Source: Amycolatopsis sp. CA-126428 (lineage in GTDB: Bacteria; Actinomycetota; Actinomycetes; Mycobacteriales; Pseudonocardiaceae). From it: a stretch of 64,000 nt of DNA. Both the position numbers and the translations under genes were made by a program. The stretch is taken from contig NZ_PPHF01000074.1 of assembly GCF_002904335.1 (NCBI RefSeq), positions 620,001-684,000 on the forward strand, in the 5' to 3' direction. The notes beneath the pieces are model-generated. The model did not search any database. It had not been told where the DNA came from and saw only the letters and a list, made by a program, of their open reading frames with translations. Shown here one piece after another: positions 8,022 to 18,000 of the stretch (positions are counted from its first letter, which is position 1; each line of letters opens with the position of its first letter).

Positions 8022-8651
8022 ATGCTGTCTGCGGTCGTTGCTGCCGTAATGGCGCTGTCCTCAGTGGTCACCCCGCATTCGTGGAACACCCCTCCGCCGC
8101 CCGACAAAATCGTCATCGACGTCGTCAACGCCATCGGCACCGGCTGCCCGACCGGCACGTCCGCGGTGGCCGTCTCGCAGGACAATACGGCGTTCACCGT
8201 GACCTACAGCGCCTACACGGCGTTGGTCGGGGTCGGCGCCGGGCCGCTGGACGCCCGGAAGAACTGCCAGATCGGCCTGCGGGTGCACGTGCCGCAGGGG
8301 TTCACCTACGGAATCGCGCAGGCCGACTACCGCGGATTCGCGCACCTGGAACGTGGTGCGACGGGCCTGGAAAGAGCGAACTACTATTTCCAGGGCAATT
8401 CTCCGACGGCGTACGTTCAGCACCCGCTGACCGGGCCTTTCGAGGACGACTGGCATTTCACCGATTCCACGGAGGTGGGCGCGATCGTGTTCAAGCCGTG
8501 TGGTGAGGAACGCAACCTGAACATCAACACAGAATTGCGGTCCGCGGTCGGCACGTCGGATCCGAAGAAGACGACGAGCTACGTCACGATGGACTCGACC
8601 GACGGCAGCATCACCACCACCTACCACTTCGCGTGGCTGACCTGCCCGTGA
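8022..8651 (+). CDS. Secreted DUF4360 domain protein
   Basis: A small exported protein of 209 residues. A hydrophobic signal peptide (MLSAVVAAVMALSSVV) is followed by the mature start near HSWNTPPPPDKI. The mature part has paired cysteines (GTGCPTGT, KNCQIG, KPCGEE, WLTCP) and a beta-rich pattern of the fungal/actinobacterial DUF4360 type, of unknown function. The open frame extends to 7893, but ATG 8022 is chosen because GGGAAGGA lies 6 bp upstream and the signal peptide begins there. Monocistronic, ended by the hairpin at 8679. Confidence 0.8.
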   Translation: MLSAVVAAVMALSSVVTPHSWNTPPPPDKIVIDVVNAIGTGCPTGTSAVAVSQDNTAFTVTYSAYTALVGVGAGPLDARKNCQIGLRVHVPQGFTYGIAQADYRGFAHLERGATGLERANYYFQGNSPTAYVQHPLTGPFEDDWHFTDSTEVGAIVFKPCGEERNLNINTELRSAVGTSDPKKTTSYVTMDSTDGSITTTYHFAWLTCP

Positions 8652-8678
8652 TCGGCTCCGGGTGACCGGAGGTGGAGA

Positions 8679-8710
8679 GGGGCGGCGCGGCCGGAAAGCT
8701 GCGCCGCCCC
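8679..8710. terminator. Bidirectional hairpin between DUF4360 and FUSC genes
   Basis: 10-bp GC stem (8679-8688 with 8701-8710) and a 12-nt loop in the 66-bp gap between two convergent genes. Confidence 0.65.
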
Positions 8711-8717
8711 GGTGCGG

Positions 8718-10802
8718 TCAGGGCTTCGCCGGGGCCCGGGGATCGGTGGCTTCGACGCCGAAGACGCGGCCGAGGGAGACGAGGGCCTCGTCGAGGTGGC
8801 TGAGGCTGGAGAGGACGGCGCGGGTTTCGGCCGCTTCGACGCGGTCGGAGACGGGGGTGCCGTCGTCGCGCACGAGCGTGCCGGGTGTGGGGCCACCCGG
8901 GGCGCTCAGCGCTTTGCGGAGGACGTCGATGTTGGCCAGCAGCCGGCCGGTGAACTGCCGGAGCCGGTCGGCGTCGGGGCCGGTGAGCTGGCCGGGCTGG
9001 GCGCGCGCGGCGACGTGGCGGGCGCGGAAGGCGATGGTTTCCAGGGTGGTCAGCACGTGCCAGCCGTAGTCGCGGCGGGCGCTGCGGAGGTTCACCGGGT
9101 GGGTCAGCGGTTCGATGGTGGTGCGGACCCGGTCGACGCTGCGGTCGAGGTCGCGGGAAAGCTCGATGATGTTGACGTTCTCGTCGCCGGCCAGCAGGCC
9201 GCGGGTGTGCTCGAGGAACTCTTCGAGGTCGTCGAGCACCGCGGCGATGTCGTCGAGCATGACCGAGCGGGTGCGGACCGGGACGATGACGACCGCGGCG
9301 AGGATGCCGGCGGCGGCGCCGACGGCGGTCTCGGCGACGCGGATCCAGAGCACTTCGAGGCTGAACGTGCCGAGCAGGCTGTAGAGCAGGCCGAGCATGC
9401 TCGTGACGAAGAAGGCCATCACCACCTGGGAGACCCGGGCGGTGTAGACCATCCCGAACACGCACACGAGGATGAGGCCGAGGGTGGCGGCGGTGTTGCC
9501 GCCGACCAGCAGCGCCAGCAGGACGCCGCCGACGATGCCGATCAGGGTGCCGCCGAGGCGGCGGACGCCCTTGACGAAGGTGGCGCCGGCGCTGGAGGCG
9601 CCGATGAACACGACGAAGACGGTGAGCACGGCCCAGTACCAGCGCTGGTGGGAGACGAGTTCACCGCCGACCACGGCCAGGCCGCCGCCGACGGCGGCCT
9701 GGATGGCGCTGCGGGTCCGGTTGTCGTAGGCGAGCCGTGGTTCCGGTTCCTCGTCTTCGTCTTCGAGCGGGTCGGCGGTGGTTTCCGGTGCGGCGGCGCG
9801 CTGGGCCCGGTCGTCGGCGAGGGCCAGCTCGGCCAGTGCTTTGCGGACGCCGTCGCCGGGGGCGGCGTGTTCGTCGATGCGGCTGCCTTCGACGAGCATG
9901 CGGCTGTATTCGCCGGTCTGGCTGATCAGCGGGAGCTCGCGCGGGTCGCGTTCCATGAGGGCGCGGAAGCGAGCGAGCCGGGCGATGAGGTCGTCGCGGA
10001 CCTCGGCGGTGAGTTCGCCGGAGCAGGTGCGCTGGACGGTGATGGCCAGCCACTGCACCGCGAGCTCGACTTCGATGGCGCGGCGGCGCAGCCGGTCGGC
10101 GGCGCGGTCCTCGAGGACGTCGGGGGCGGCGTCCTCGATGAGCAACACGCACTCGTGCAGCCGCGCCAGCGCCGAACGCAGTTGCTTGCGGGTGCGCTCG
10201 CTACCGTTGACCCCCAGGTGGGCCTCGGCGGCGCGGACGACGGCGCCGAGGCGGGCGCGGAAGGCGCGGCGCACGCGCAGGAATTCGGCCGCGGCGTTGC
10301 GCCGCAGCAGGACGAACCGGACGACGGCGTTGGCCAGGACGCCGACGCCGAGCGCCATCACCAGCTGCGGGACCTGCGTGACGTGGGCCTGCAGGAACAT
10401 CGGGAAGAAGAACAGGAAGAAGGCGATCGAGCCGAGCGCGGTGCCGCGGGCGCCGAAGCGCTGGGCGTAGACCGCGACGAAGATCAGCAGCACGAACACG
10501 ATGCTGTCAGTCGGTGGCAGGGCCGAGCCGAGGCTGGCGACGGTGATCGACGCGGCCCCGGTGAGGAAGGCCAGGACGAGGGTGACGGCCTGGCCGCCCG
10601 GGGTGGGGTCGTTGACGGTGAACGCCGTCATCATCGCGGCGATGGCGCCGACGAGGGTGACGGTGAGCGGGACGTGCACGGGCAGCAGCGCGGCCACGGC
10701 GAGCACGATGCCGAGCACGGCGGAGCCGGCCAGCCGCAACCGGACCAGGCCGGGGTCGGCCGCCACGAGCCGGTCGAGAGCGGCGGTGCGGAGGTGGTTC
10801 AT
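8718..10802 (-). CDS. FUSC family (YccS/aromatic acid exporter-like) membrane protein
   Basis: 694 residues arranged as two copies of a hydrophobic block of five to six helices. The first covers residues 20-160 (including AVAALLPVHVPLTVTLVGAI), the second lies after residue 360 (AAVGGGLAVVGGELVSH, then ALLVGGNTAATLGLILVCVF). Each block is followed by a soluble helical region rich in Arg, Glu and Asp. This matches fusaric-acid-resistance/YccS-type transporters, which export aromatic or other organic acids. ATG 10802 overlaps the stop of the upstream GH92 gene (ATGA), so the two are coupled; an in-frame ATG at 10820 is a less likely start. The substrate and the reason for pairing with a mannosidase are unknown. 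Confidence 0.8.
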   Translation of the reverse strand: MNHLRTAALDRLVAADPGLVRLRLAGSAVLGIVLAVAALLPVHVPLTVTLVGAIAAMMTAFTVNDPTPGGQAVTLVLAFLTGAASITVASLGSALPPTDSIVFVLLIFVAVYAQRFGARGTALGSIAFFLFFFPMFLQAHVTQVPQLVMALGVGVLANAVVRFVLLRRNAAAEFLRVRRAFRARLGAVVRAAEAHLGVNGSERTRKQLRSALARLHECVLLIEDAAPDVLEDRAADRLRRRAIEVELAVQWLAITVQRTCSGELTAEVRDDLIARLARFRALMERDPRELPLISQTGEYSRMLVEGSRIDEHAAPGDGVRKALAELALADDRAQRAAAPETTADPLEDEDEEPEPRLAYDNRTRSAIQAAVGGGLAVVGGELVSHQRWYWAVLTVFVVFIGASSAGATFVKGVRRLGGTLIGIVGGVLLALLVGGNTAATLGLILVCVFGMVYTARVSQVVMAFFVTSMLGLLYSLLGTFSLEVLWIRVAETAVGAAAGILAAVVIVPVRTRSVMLDDIAAVLDDLEEFLEHTRGLLAGDENVNIIELSRDLDRSVDRVRTTIEPLTHPVNLRSARRDYGWHVLTTLETIAFRARHVAARAQPGQLTGPDADRLRQFTGRLLANIDVLRKALSAPGGPTPGTLVRDDGTPVSDRVEAAETRAVLSSLSHLDEALVSLGRVFGVEATDPRAPAKP

Positions 10803-13800
10803 CGGGCGAGGAGCTCCCATTGGGCGAGGGTGGCGCGCCGGCCGCGGGTGGCGGTGATCCGCAGCCGGTAACGGGCGTGCGCGGCCGGGGTGGCGAGGGC
10901 GAACGGGCGGGTCTGACGGCGCCAGCGGAACAGCTCGTCGTCGCGTTCGTCCAGGGTGACCCAGCCGGCGCCGTCAGCGTTTTCGGAGCCTTCCAGCACC
11001 CACGCGCTCGGGTCGCCCCGGCGATCCCCGGACGTCAGCGTGTACAGGGTGACTTCGCGGGGTTCGCCGGTGACGGTGAACTCGATCGCCGGGGTGGCGC
11101 TCGAGAAGGTGACCTGGGTACGGGTGGTGTCGTCGAACAGCGCACCGACCTTGGTGCCGTCGGAACTGGTGGCGGTGCCGGTGAGGTCGGTGACGGGGGC
11201 CGGGTGCTCGGCCGGTGGCGGCGGGGCGCCCCAGCCGGTGGGTTCGGTCGTCAGGTCGAAGACGAGTTCGGCGCCGGCGGCGAGGGTGGCGTGGCCGATC
11301 GAGGTGGTGTCGTGTGGTTCGCCGTCGACGGTGAGCCCGCGGACGTAGACGGTCTCGTCGGTGTTGCCGGGGGCGTGGACGACCAGTTTCTTGCCCTCGC
11401 CCAGGTGCACGGTCGCCTTTTCGAACAGGGGCGAACCGATCGCGTAGCGCGGGCTGCCGACGGCGAGGGGGTAGAAGCCGAGGGCGCTGAAGACGTACCA
11501 GGCGGACATCTCGCCGTTGTCCTCGTCGCCGGGGTAGCCCTGGCCGAGGTCGCTGCCGAGGTAGAGCCGCCGCAGCACCTCCCGCACGACGGCTTGGGTC
11601 TTCGCGGGCGCGCCGGCGAGGTTGTAGACGTAGGGGATGTGGTGCGAGGGCTGGTTGGAATGGCCGTACTGGCCCATCCGGACGTCGCGGGCTTCGGTCA
11701 TCTCGTGGATGAGGCCGCCGTACGCGCCGGGACGGCGGCCGGTCTCCGGGGTGGCGAAGAAGGTGTCCAGCTTGGCTTCGAGCGCTTCGGTGCCGCCGTG
11801 GAGGGCGGCGAGGCCGGGGCCGTCGTGCGGTGCGGTGAAGGCGGTGTTCCAGGCGTTGGTTTCGACGAAGTCGCCGCCCCAGGCGGCCGGGTCGTAGCCG
11901 TGCGCGGCGAACTTGCGGCGGCCGTCGCGGTGGCGGCCCTGGAAGAACCCGATCGCCGGGTCGAAGTGGTGGACGTAGTCCTTCGCGCGTTCGCGGAAGT
12001 AGGCCGCGTAGTCGGCGTACATCCGGGCTCGCGGCCCGTCGCTTTCCCGCGACAGTGCCTCGGCGAGGTTGGCCAGGCCGAAGTCGTTGATGCACCCCTC
12101 CAGCGCCCAGGACAGTCCTTCGCGGACCGACGCCGGGGTGTAGTGGAGGAAGATCGACTCTTCGAGACCCTTGCGGCCGACCGCGCGGCGCGGCGGACTG
12201 ACGGTGGCGTTCTTCAGCCCGGCGTCGAAGGCGGCCTCGACGTCGAAGTCACGGACGCCCTTGAGGTAGGCGTCGGCGAAGGCGACGTCCGAGCTGGTGC
12301 CGGTCATCAGGTCCGCGTAGCCGGGGGAGGACCAGCGGGCGATCCAGCCGCCTTCGCGGTACTGCTGGACGAAGCCGTCGATCAGCCGGCCGCAGCGGTC
12401 CGGCGCGAGCAGCGCGTAGGCGGGCCAGGTGGTGCGGTAGGTGTCCCAGAAGCCGTTGTTGACGTACAGCTCGCCGTCGACGACCTTCGCGCCGGTGCGC
12501 CGGCGGGTGCTCGGCCACCGCCGGCGCACCACCGGGCTGGCGTGCCGGATCCCGTCGGGGGTGTTCTCGTGCGCGACGTTCGGGTACAGGAACAGCCGGT
12601 AGAGGCCGGAGTACAGCGTGGTCCGCTGGTCCTCGGTGGCGCCTTCGACCTCGACGCGGCCGAGCTCCTCCTGCCACAGCCGCCTGGCCTGGGCCTTGAC
12701 CTGCTCGAACGTCGTCCCGGCCGGGATTTCCAGCTCCAGGTTGCGCCGGGCCTGGGCGAGGCTGATCAGCGACGTCGCGATCCGCAGCGTGACGTCGGGT
12801 CCGTCGAACTCGAAGTAGCCCGAGACCCGCCGCCACGGCGGGAAGCGGACCTTGGCGCCGCGGGTGGCCGGGGCGTCGGTCACGGCGTAGACGAACATCC
12901 GGCGCGCCCCGGCCGACAGCCGGGAGCGGACTCCTGTGTACCCGCTGATCACCCCGGTGTCGGGGTTCAGGCGGAGGCGGCCGCGGTTGCGGGCGTTGTC
13001 GAACAGCAGCCAGCCGTGCTTGTCCGGGAAGGTGAACTGCATGATCGCCGCGTGCGAGGTGGGCGCGAGGTCGGCGGTCATCCCGTTGGCGAACCGGACG
13101 CCGTAGTGGTGCGGTGCGTCGGTCTCGTCGTCGTGGCTGAAGGCCAGGGCGCGGTTGCGGCGGTCGCGCTCGACCGGGCCGGTGCCGGGCATGACGTGGA
13201 AGGTGTGCCGGTCGCCCATCCACGGGCTCGGCTGGTGCGACAGCGCGAACGCCTGCAGCGCGGGCCGGTTCCGGTCGTCGTTGTGGCGGTGGTAGGAGTA
13301 GAGCCAGTTGGTGACGCCGGCGTCGGTGACCGGGGTCCAGAAGTTGAACCCGTGCGGCACGGCCGTGGCCGGGAAGGTGTTGCCCCGGGAGAAGTCGCCG
13401 CTGGAGTGCGTGCCGCGGGTGGTGCGGACGCAGTCGACCGGGTCGCGCGGCGGCTCGGGGCGGTCGGCGACGCGGACGTCGTCGAGCCAGCCGGTGATCT
13501 CTCCGGGCGCGTCGGTGCGCAGCACGATCCGGCTGATCCGGCGCCCGGCGAAGGCCCCCAGCGGGCGGCGGACGAGGTTCCACTGGTCCACCCACAGCGT
13601 CTTGTCGTCCACCGGTTCGAAGCCGGCGGAGGTGCCGTCGGCGAACTCGACGTCGAGGCTGACCCGGGTGGCGTGGTAGGCGGGGATCTCACCGTCGGCC
13701 ACCGGGAAGACCACATAGGACAGCTCGGTGCGCCCGGTGACGGGTACGTCGAGTTCGAACAGGACGGCGCGGGGCCGGGCGGTGTAGCGCAGAGCGCGGG

Positions 13801-13927
13801 TGCCGGTGAAGCCCACGCCGGTCTTGGCCGTGGGGGAGCGGTCCGGGCCGTCGCCGACGGGCAAGCCGGCGTCCGCCGGCTGCGGGTCACCGCTTTCGAA
13901 GGACGAGAAGAACACGGCGTCGGACAT
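10799..13927 (-). CDS. GH92 family glycosidase (alpha-mannosidase), no signal peptide
   Basis: 1042 residues. GH92 enzymes are calcium-dependent exo-alpha-mannosidases. Family landmarks are present: RGTHSSGDFSRGNTFPATAV early in the domain, the probable general acid Glu in LSWALEGCINDFGLANLA (about residue 610), QYGHSNQPSHHIPYVYN, and GDEDNGEMSAWYVFSALGFY with the catalytic base Asp. A C-terminal 110-residue beta-sandwich resembles an F5/8 (CBM32-like) module. ATG 13927 has GGTGGG upstream; the long open frame beyond it is not used. Unlike the GH92 at 15-19 kb it has no export signal, so it probably acts on imported manno-oligosaccharides. Coupled to the FUSC gene. Confidence 0.9.
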   Translation of the reverse strand: MSDAVFFSSFESGDPQPADAGLPVGDGPDRSPTAKTGVGFTGTRALRYTARPRAVLFELDVPVTGRTELSYVVFPVADGEIPAYHATRVSLDVEFADGTSAGFEPVDDKTLWVDQWNLVRRPLGAFAGRRISRIVLRTDAPGEITGWLDDVRVADRPEPPRDPVDCVRTTRGTHSSGDFSRGNTFPATAVPHGFNFWTPVTDAGVTNWLYSYHRHNDDRNRPALQAFALSHQPSPWMGDRHTFHVMPGTGPVERDRRNRALAFSHDDETDAPHHYGVRFANGMTADLAPTSHAAIMQFTFPDKHGWLLFDNARNRGRLRLNPDTGVISGYTGVRSRLSAGARRMFVYAVTDAPATRGAKVRFPPWRRVSGYFEFDGPDVTLRIATSLISLAQARRNLELEIPAGTTFEQVKAQARRLWQEELGRVEVEGATEDQRTTLYSGLYRLFLYPNVAHENTPDGIRHASPVVRRRWPSTRRRTGAKVVDGELYVNNGFWDTYRTTWPAYALLAPDRCGRLIDGFVQQYREGGWIARWSSPGYADLMTGTSSDVAFADAYLKGVRDFDVEAAFDAGLKNATVSPPRRAVGRKGLEESIFLHYTPASVREGLSWALEGCINDFGLANLAEALSRESDGPRARMYADYAAYFRERAKDYVHHFDPAIGFFQGRHRDGRRKFAAHGYDPAAWGGDFVETNAWNTAFTAPHDGPGLAALHGGTEALEAKLDTFFATPETGRRPGAYGGLIHEMTEARDVRMGQYGHSNQPSHHIPYVYNLAGAPAKTQAVVREVLRRLYLGSDLGQGYPGDEDNGEMSAWYVFSALGFYPLAVGSPRYAIGSPLFEKATVHLGEGKKLVVHAPGNTDETVYVRGLTVDGEPHDTTSIGHATLAAGAELVFDLTTEPTGWGAPPPPAEHPAPVTDLTGTATSSDGTKVGALFDDTTRTQVTFSSATPAIEFTVTGEPREVTLYTLTSGDRRGDPSAWVLEGSENADGAGWVTLDERDDELFRWRRQTRPFALATPAAHARYRLRITATRGRRATLAQWELLAR

Positions 13928-13963
13928 GCGCCCACCGTAACGGCCGCCGAACGGCGCAGCGTG

Positions 13964-14010
13964 CTGAAACACTGCTGCCCGCACCGGCGCGGGCAGCAGT
14001 GTCCGTTTCA
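13964..14010 (-). terminator. Long hairpin terminator after the RidA remnant
   Basis: A perfect 14-bp stem (13969-13982 with 13989-14002) is extended by CTGAAAC/GTTTCAG on either side with a 2-nt bulge. The stop codon of the RidA remnant lies in the outer arm. It separates that transcript from the GH92 gene downstream. Confidence 0.75.
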
Positions 14011-14277
14011 GGCGACGGCGGTGCCCTCCAACTCGGCCGGCTGACCCGGGATCGCCAGCCGGCTCACCCCGAGCATCGTGGTGGCCGGGGCCACCCCGGC
14101 GGCACCCAGCCGGGCCGCGGCCATGTCCCCCTCGTGCCGCGGCTTGCCTTCGGCGTCCGTCGACGTCTGCCCGGAGCAGTACAGGGTGCGGGTCTGCCCG
14201 GAGACCACCTCCCCCTGGTTGAAGCCCAGCGCTTGAGACCACGTCACCGGGTTGACCGCCGTTCGTTCCAGTGCCAC
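14008..14277 (-). pseudogene. RidA family protein with a large internal in-frame deletion
   Basis: 89 residues. Residues 1-52 (ERTAVNPVTWSQALGFNQG, then LYCSGQTSTDAEGKPRHEGD) match the N-terminal half of RidA/YjgF enamine deaminases. Residues 53-89 (ARLGAAGVAPATTMLGV, LAIPGQPAELEGTAVA) match the C-terminal end. About 40 residues between them, including the central helix and strands that build the trimer interface active site, are missing without loss of frame. GTG 14277 has GGAGC upstream, so it may still be translated, but it is very unlikely to deaminate enamines. It is divergent from a regulator remnant that also carries deletions. Confidence 0.75.
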
Positions 14278-14348
14278 ATCAGCTCCGTTCGTTGCGAGTA
14301 CTGCGCCGAGGAGCTTTCCGGCGAATCACGACATCCTCTGTCGTGTAG

Positions 14349-14944
14349 CTCTCGGCGGCGGGCGTCCCGGTCTACGCCGAACGCGGCCGGTACGGCGGGT
14401 TCGCGCTGCTGCCCGGTTTCCGGACCGAGCTCACCGGACTGAACCACGACGAGGCTCTGGCCCTGCTGACCACCGGGCGGGCGTTCGGCCTCGGCCCGGC
14501 GCCGGCGTCGGCGGTGCGCAAGGTGGCCGACGCGCTGCCCGAAACCCACGTGGTCACGGCCGGGCGCTTCCTCGTCGAGCCCGAGACGGACCTGCTCTCC
14601 CGCCGTCCCGAGCCCGAGGAGGTGGACCCCGCGACGATGCTCGAGGTCCGCCGCGCGGTCCTCACCGGCCACCGTCTGCGCCTGCACTACACGGCCACGG
14701 GCCAGGAGCCGCGGTGGCGCACGGTGGACCCGATCGGCCTGGTCACCGTCCGCGACCGCGGCTACCTGCTGGCGACGACAGCGGGCGCGGACCGGACGTA
14801 CCGGCTGTCGCGGATCCTGGCCGCCGAATCGCTGGACGAACCGGCCGACCGGCCCGGCGGGACGACCTGCTGAACGCGGCGGTCGCGGTCCGCGCGGAAG
14901 AACCCGAGACGTCCGGCTGGCTGCGGTTCGAGGTGACGCTACCG
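14349..14944 (+). pseudogene. WYL-domain (YafY-type) regulator remnant: no HTH, frameshifted 3' end
   Basis: In-frame homology starts abruptly at LSAAGVPVYAERGRYGGF, immediately after a stop codon, so the whole N-terminal helix-turn-helix is gone. The WYL-like part follows (DPIGLVTVRDRGYLLA, TYRLSRILAAESLDEP) up to a stop at 14871. A second frame from about 14858 (RDDLLNAAVAVRAEEP, then SGWLRFEVTLP) continues the family sequence, showing deletion plus frameshift. The coding remnant ends exactly where palindromic repeat copy 3 begins. YafY-type regulators are often divergent from a RidA gene, and both members are decayed here. Confidence 0.75.
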
Positions 14945-14990
14945 GTCGTGAGTGGTAAGGCGGGTTAGAACCCGCCTTACCACTCACGAC
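14945..14990. repeat. 46-bp palindromic repeat, copy 3 (perfect)
   Basis: Perfect 20-bp arms (14945-14964 and 14971-14990) around TTAGAA. It abuts the truncated 3' end of the WYL remnant and lies 10 bp past the stop of the convergent GH92 gene, so it could terminate transcription from both sides. Confidence 0.9.
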
Positions 14991-15000
14991 CTTCACGCAC

Positions 15001-18000
15001 CTACATCTTCGTGCACTGCCCAGCGATCGGGCCGCGCACGACGTTCGGCAGGTCGTGGTCGGTCGGTGCCGGGTTGTTCACCGCGCACGCCAGCGGGCCG
15101 CCGACCGTGCTCGACGTCAGCACCGGCCCGTGGTTGCCGGTCAACGCCACCGGGCCGCCGATGTCGGTCAGCTCGATCGACACCTGACCGGTCACCCCGG
15201 TGATCGCCACCGGACCGCCCACCTTCGTGCGGTTCAGCACCACCTGAGCCGCCCCCGTCGCCGCGAGCGGGCCCTTGACCTGACCGCCGCGGACGATCAG
15301 GGACGCTCCAGGACCGACCGTGACCGGGCCCGAGATGGTCGCGTCCTGCAGGCACACCGTGCCCGAGGTGATCGACAGCGGACCGGACTGGACACCCGTC
15401 ACCGTGCGAGTGCAGGAAGCGTCCGGCTTGCCCAGCAGCTCGAACTCGGCCAGCTGCGCCGGGGCGCCGGTGCTGGTCGCGGTCACCTCGAGCCGGTAGT
15501 ACGCGTAGTGCGCCGGGTCGGCCACCTTGAACGCGCGGGTCTGCTGCCGCCAGCTGAACGCCTGGTTCTCCTGCCGGTCGGCCACCGCCCACGTCTTGCC
15601 GTCGTAGGAGCCCTTCAGCACCCAGCTCTTCGGGTCGCCCGCACCGGTCTGGGACGTCAGCGTGTAGTTCGTGACGGCCTCGTCGGTCGAGTTCAGCTGG
15701 TACTGCACGGCGCCGGTGACCGCGGCCTGGGTGCGCGAGGTGTTGTCCACCAGCGCGGCCGCGTCCGAGCCGTCCGAAGTGGACAGCGTGCCCCTGCCGG
15801 GACCGGTCTCGTCGTGCAGCGGCGCCGGCGCGCCGTCGCCCTGGGTGATCGACTTCGGCGCGTCGTTCGGGCCGGTGCCCCACGCCGAGGGGTTCGGGCC
15901 CATGTCGAAGTCGATCTTCCCGCCGCGGGCGATCAGCTCGTGCGGCAGCGACGTCGAGGAGTACGCCTTGCCGTTGACCTTCACACCCTGGACGTAGACG
16001 TTCTTCGCGCTGTTCTTCGGCGCGTTGATCACCAGGTCCTTGCCGCCGGCCAGGTGGATCGTCGCCTTCTTGAACAGCGGCGACCCGATCGCGTAGTCCG
16101 GGCTGCCCATCTGCAGCGGGTAGAAGCCCAGCGCGCTGAAGGTCCACCACGCCGACTGCTCGCCGTTGTCCTCGTCACCGCCGTAGCCCTGGCCGATCTC
16201 GCTGCCGGTGTAGAGCCGCGAGAGCGCCTCGCGGACCTTCTCCTGCGTCTTGGCCGGCTGGCCCGCGTAGTCGTACATGTAGAGCGTGTGGTGCGAGGCC
16301 TGGTTGGAGTGCCCGAGCTGCCCCATCCGGACGTCGCGGGCCTCCCGCATCTCGTGGATCACCCCACCGTAGGAGCCCGGGAAGTTCGCGGTCTCCTGGT
16401 CGGCGAAGAAGGCGTCCAGCTTCTTCGCCAGGCCCGCCTTGCCGCCGTAGAGGTTCGCCAGGCCCTGACCGTCCTGCGGCACGGAGAACGCCATGCCCCA
16501 GCCGTCGGTCTCGGTGTAGTCGATGCCCCACACCCGCGGGTCGTAGTCCTGCGTCGACCGGCTGAACTTGCCCGCCGCGTCCCGGCCCTGGAAGAACCCG
16601 ACACTCGGGTCGAACAGGTTCACGTACTGCTGCGCCCGGCTGGTGAAGTACTCGTAGTTCGACAGGTACTCCTGCTTGCGCGGGTCACTCGCCGGGGCTT
16701 CGTCGTAGAGCTTCTTCGACAGGTTCGCGATGCCGAAGTCGTTGACGTACCCCTCGATCGACCACGAGAACCCGTGGTCGGCCGTGTTGGGCGAGTAGCC
16801 GAGGAAGATGCCCTCGTCGATGCCCTTGCGGCCGACCGCGTTGTTCGGCGGGGTCACCGTCGCGTTCTTCAGCGCCGCGTCGTAGGACGCCTTGACGTCG
16901 AAGTTGCGCACGCCCTTGAGGTAGGCGTCGGCGAACGCCACGTCCGAGCTGGTGCCGGTCATCAGGTCCGCGTAGCCCGGCGAGGACCACCGCGAGATCC
17001 AGCCGCCGTCGCGGTACTGCTGCACGAACCCGTCGACCATCTTCCCGGCCATCTCCGGGGTGAGCAGCGAGTACGCCGGCCAGGTCGTGCGGTAGGTGTC
17101 CCAGAACCCGTTGTTGACGTAGGTCTGGCCGTCGACGATCTTCGCCCCGGTCCGGGTCGGGGTGTCCGCCCCGGCCTTCGGCGAGACGAAGCTCGCGTAC
17201 TGGTACTTCGGCTTCTCGTTCGTGCCGGTGTTCTCGAACGCCGAGTTCGGGTAGAGGAACAGCCGGTACAGGTTCGAGTACAGCGTCGTGAGCTGGTCCT
17301 TCGACGCGCCCTCGACCTCGATCACCTTCAGCTGGTCGTCCCAGGCCCGCTGCGCGGCGTCGCGGACGGAGTCGAAGGTCGCGGCCGGCGCGATCTCCTG
17401 CGCCAGGTTCTTCTTCGCCTGGTCCACGCTGATCAGCGACGTCGCGATCCGCATCGTCACGGTCTTGTCGGCGCCGGCGGCGAACCGCAGGTAGCCGGCC
17501 ACGTCGTCGTGGCCCTGCCCGGTGAGCTTGGCGCCCGCGGTGACCGGCTTGTCGAAGGTGGCGTAGACGAACATCCGGCCCGCCCCGGCCGACAGGCCGC
17601 TCTTGACGTCGGTGTAGCCCGACAGCGTGCCGCCCGCGGTGTCGAGCGTCAGCCCGCCCTGGTTCTTGTAGTTGTCGAAGATCAGGCTGGAGTCGCTGCC
17701 CGGGAAGGAGAACCGGAACACCGCCGCGTGGTCGGTCGGGGCGATCTCGGTCTTGATCCCGTTCTCGAACTGCACGCCGTAGTAGTGCGCGCGAGCGGTC
17801 TCGTTGTCGTGCTTGAACGCCAGCGCCCGGGCGTCGCGGTTCGCGTCCGGCACCCCGGTGGCCGCGGACGGCATCACCTGGAAGGTCTGCCGGTCGCCCA
17901 TCCACGGGCTCGGCTCGTGGCTGACGCTGAACGCCTGCAGCTCCGGCAGGTTCTGCTCGTTGTTCTGGCTGTGGTAGTTGTACATCCACCGGACGTCGCC

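Noticed and set aside
8712..10871. 719-codon plus-strand open frame opposite the FUSC gene
   Set aside because: Antisense artefact of high third-position GC; its Gly/Asp/Glu/Ala-only composition has no domain, whereas the minus strand encodes a complete membrane protein.
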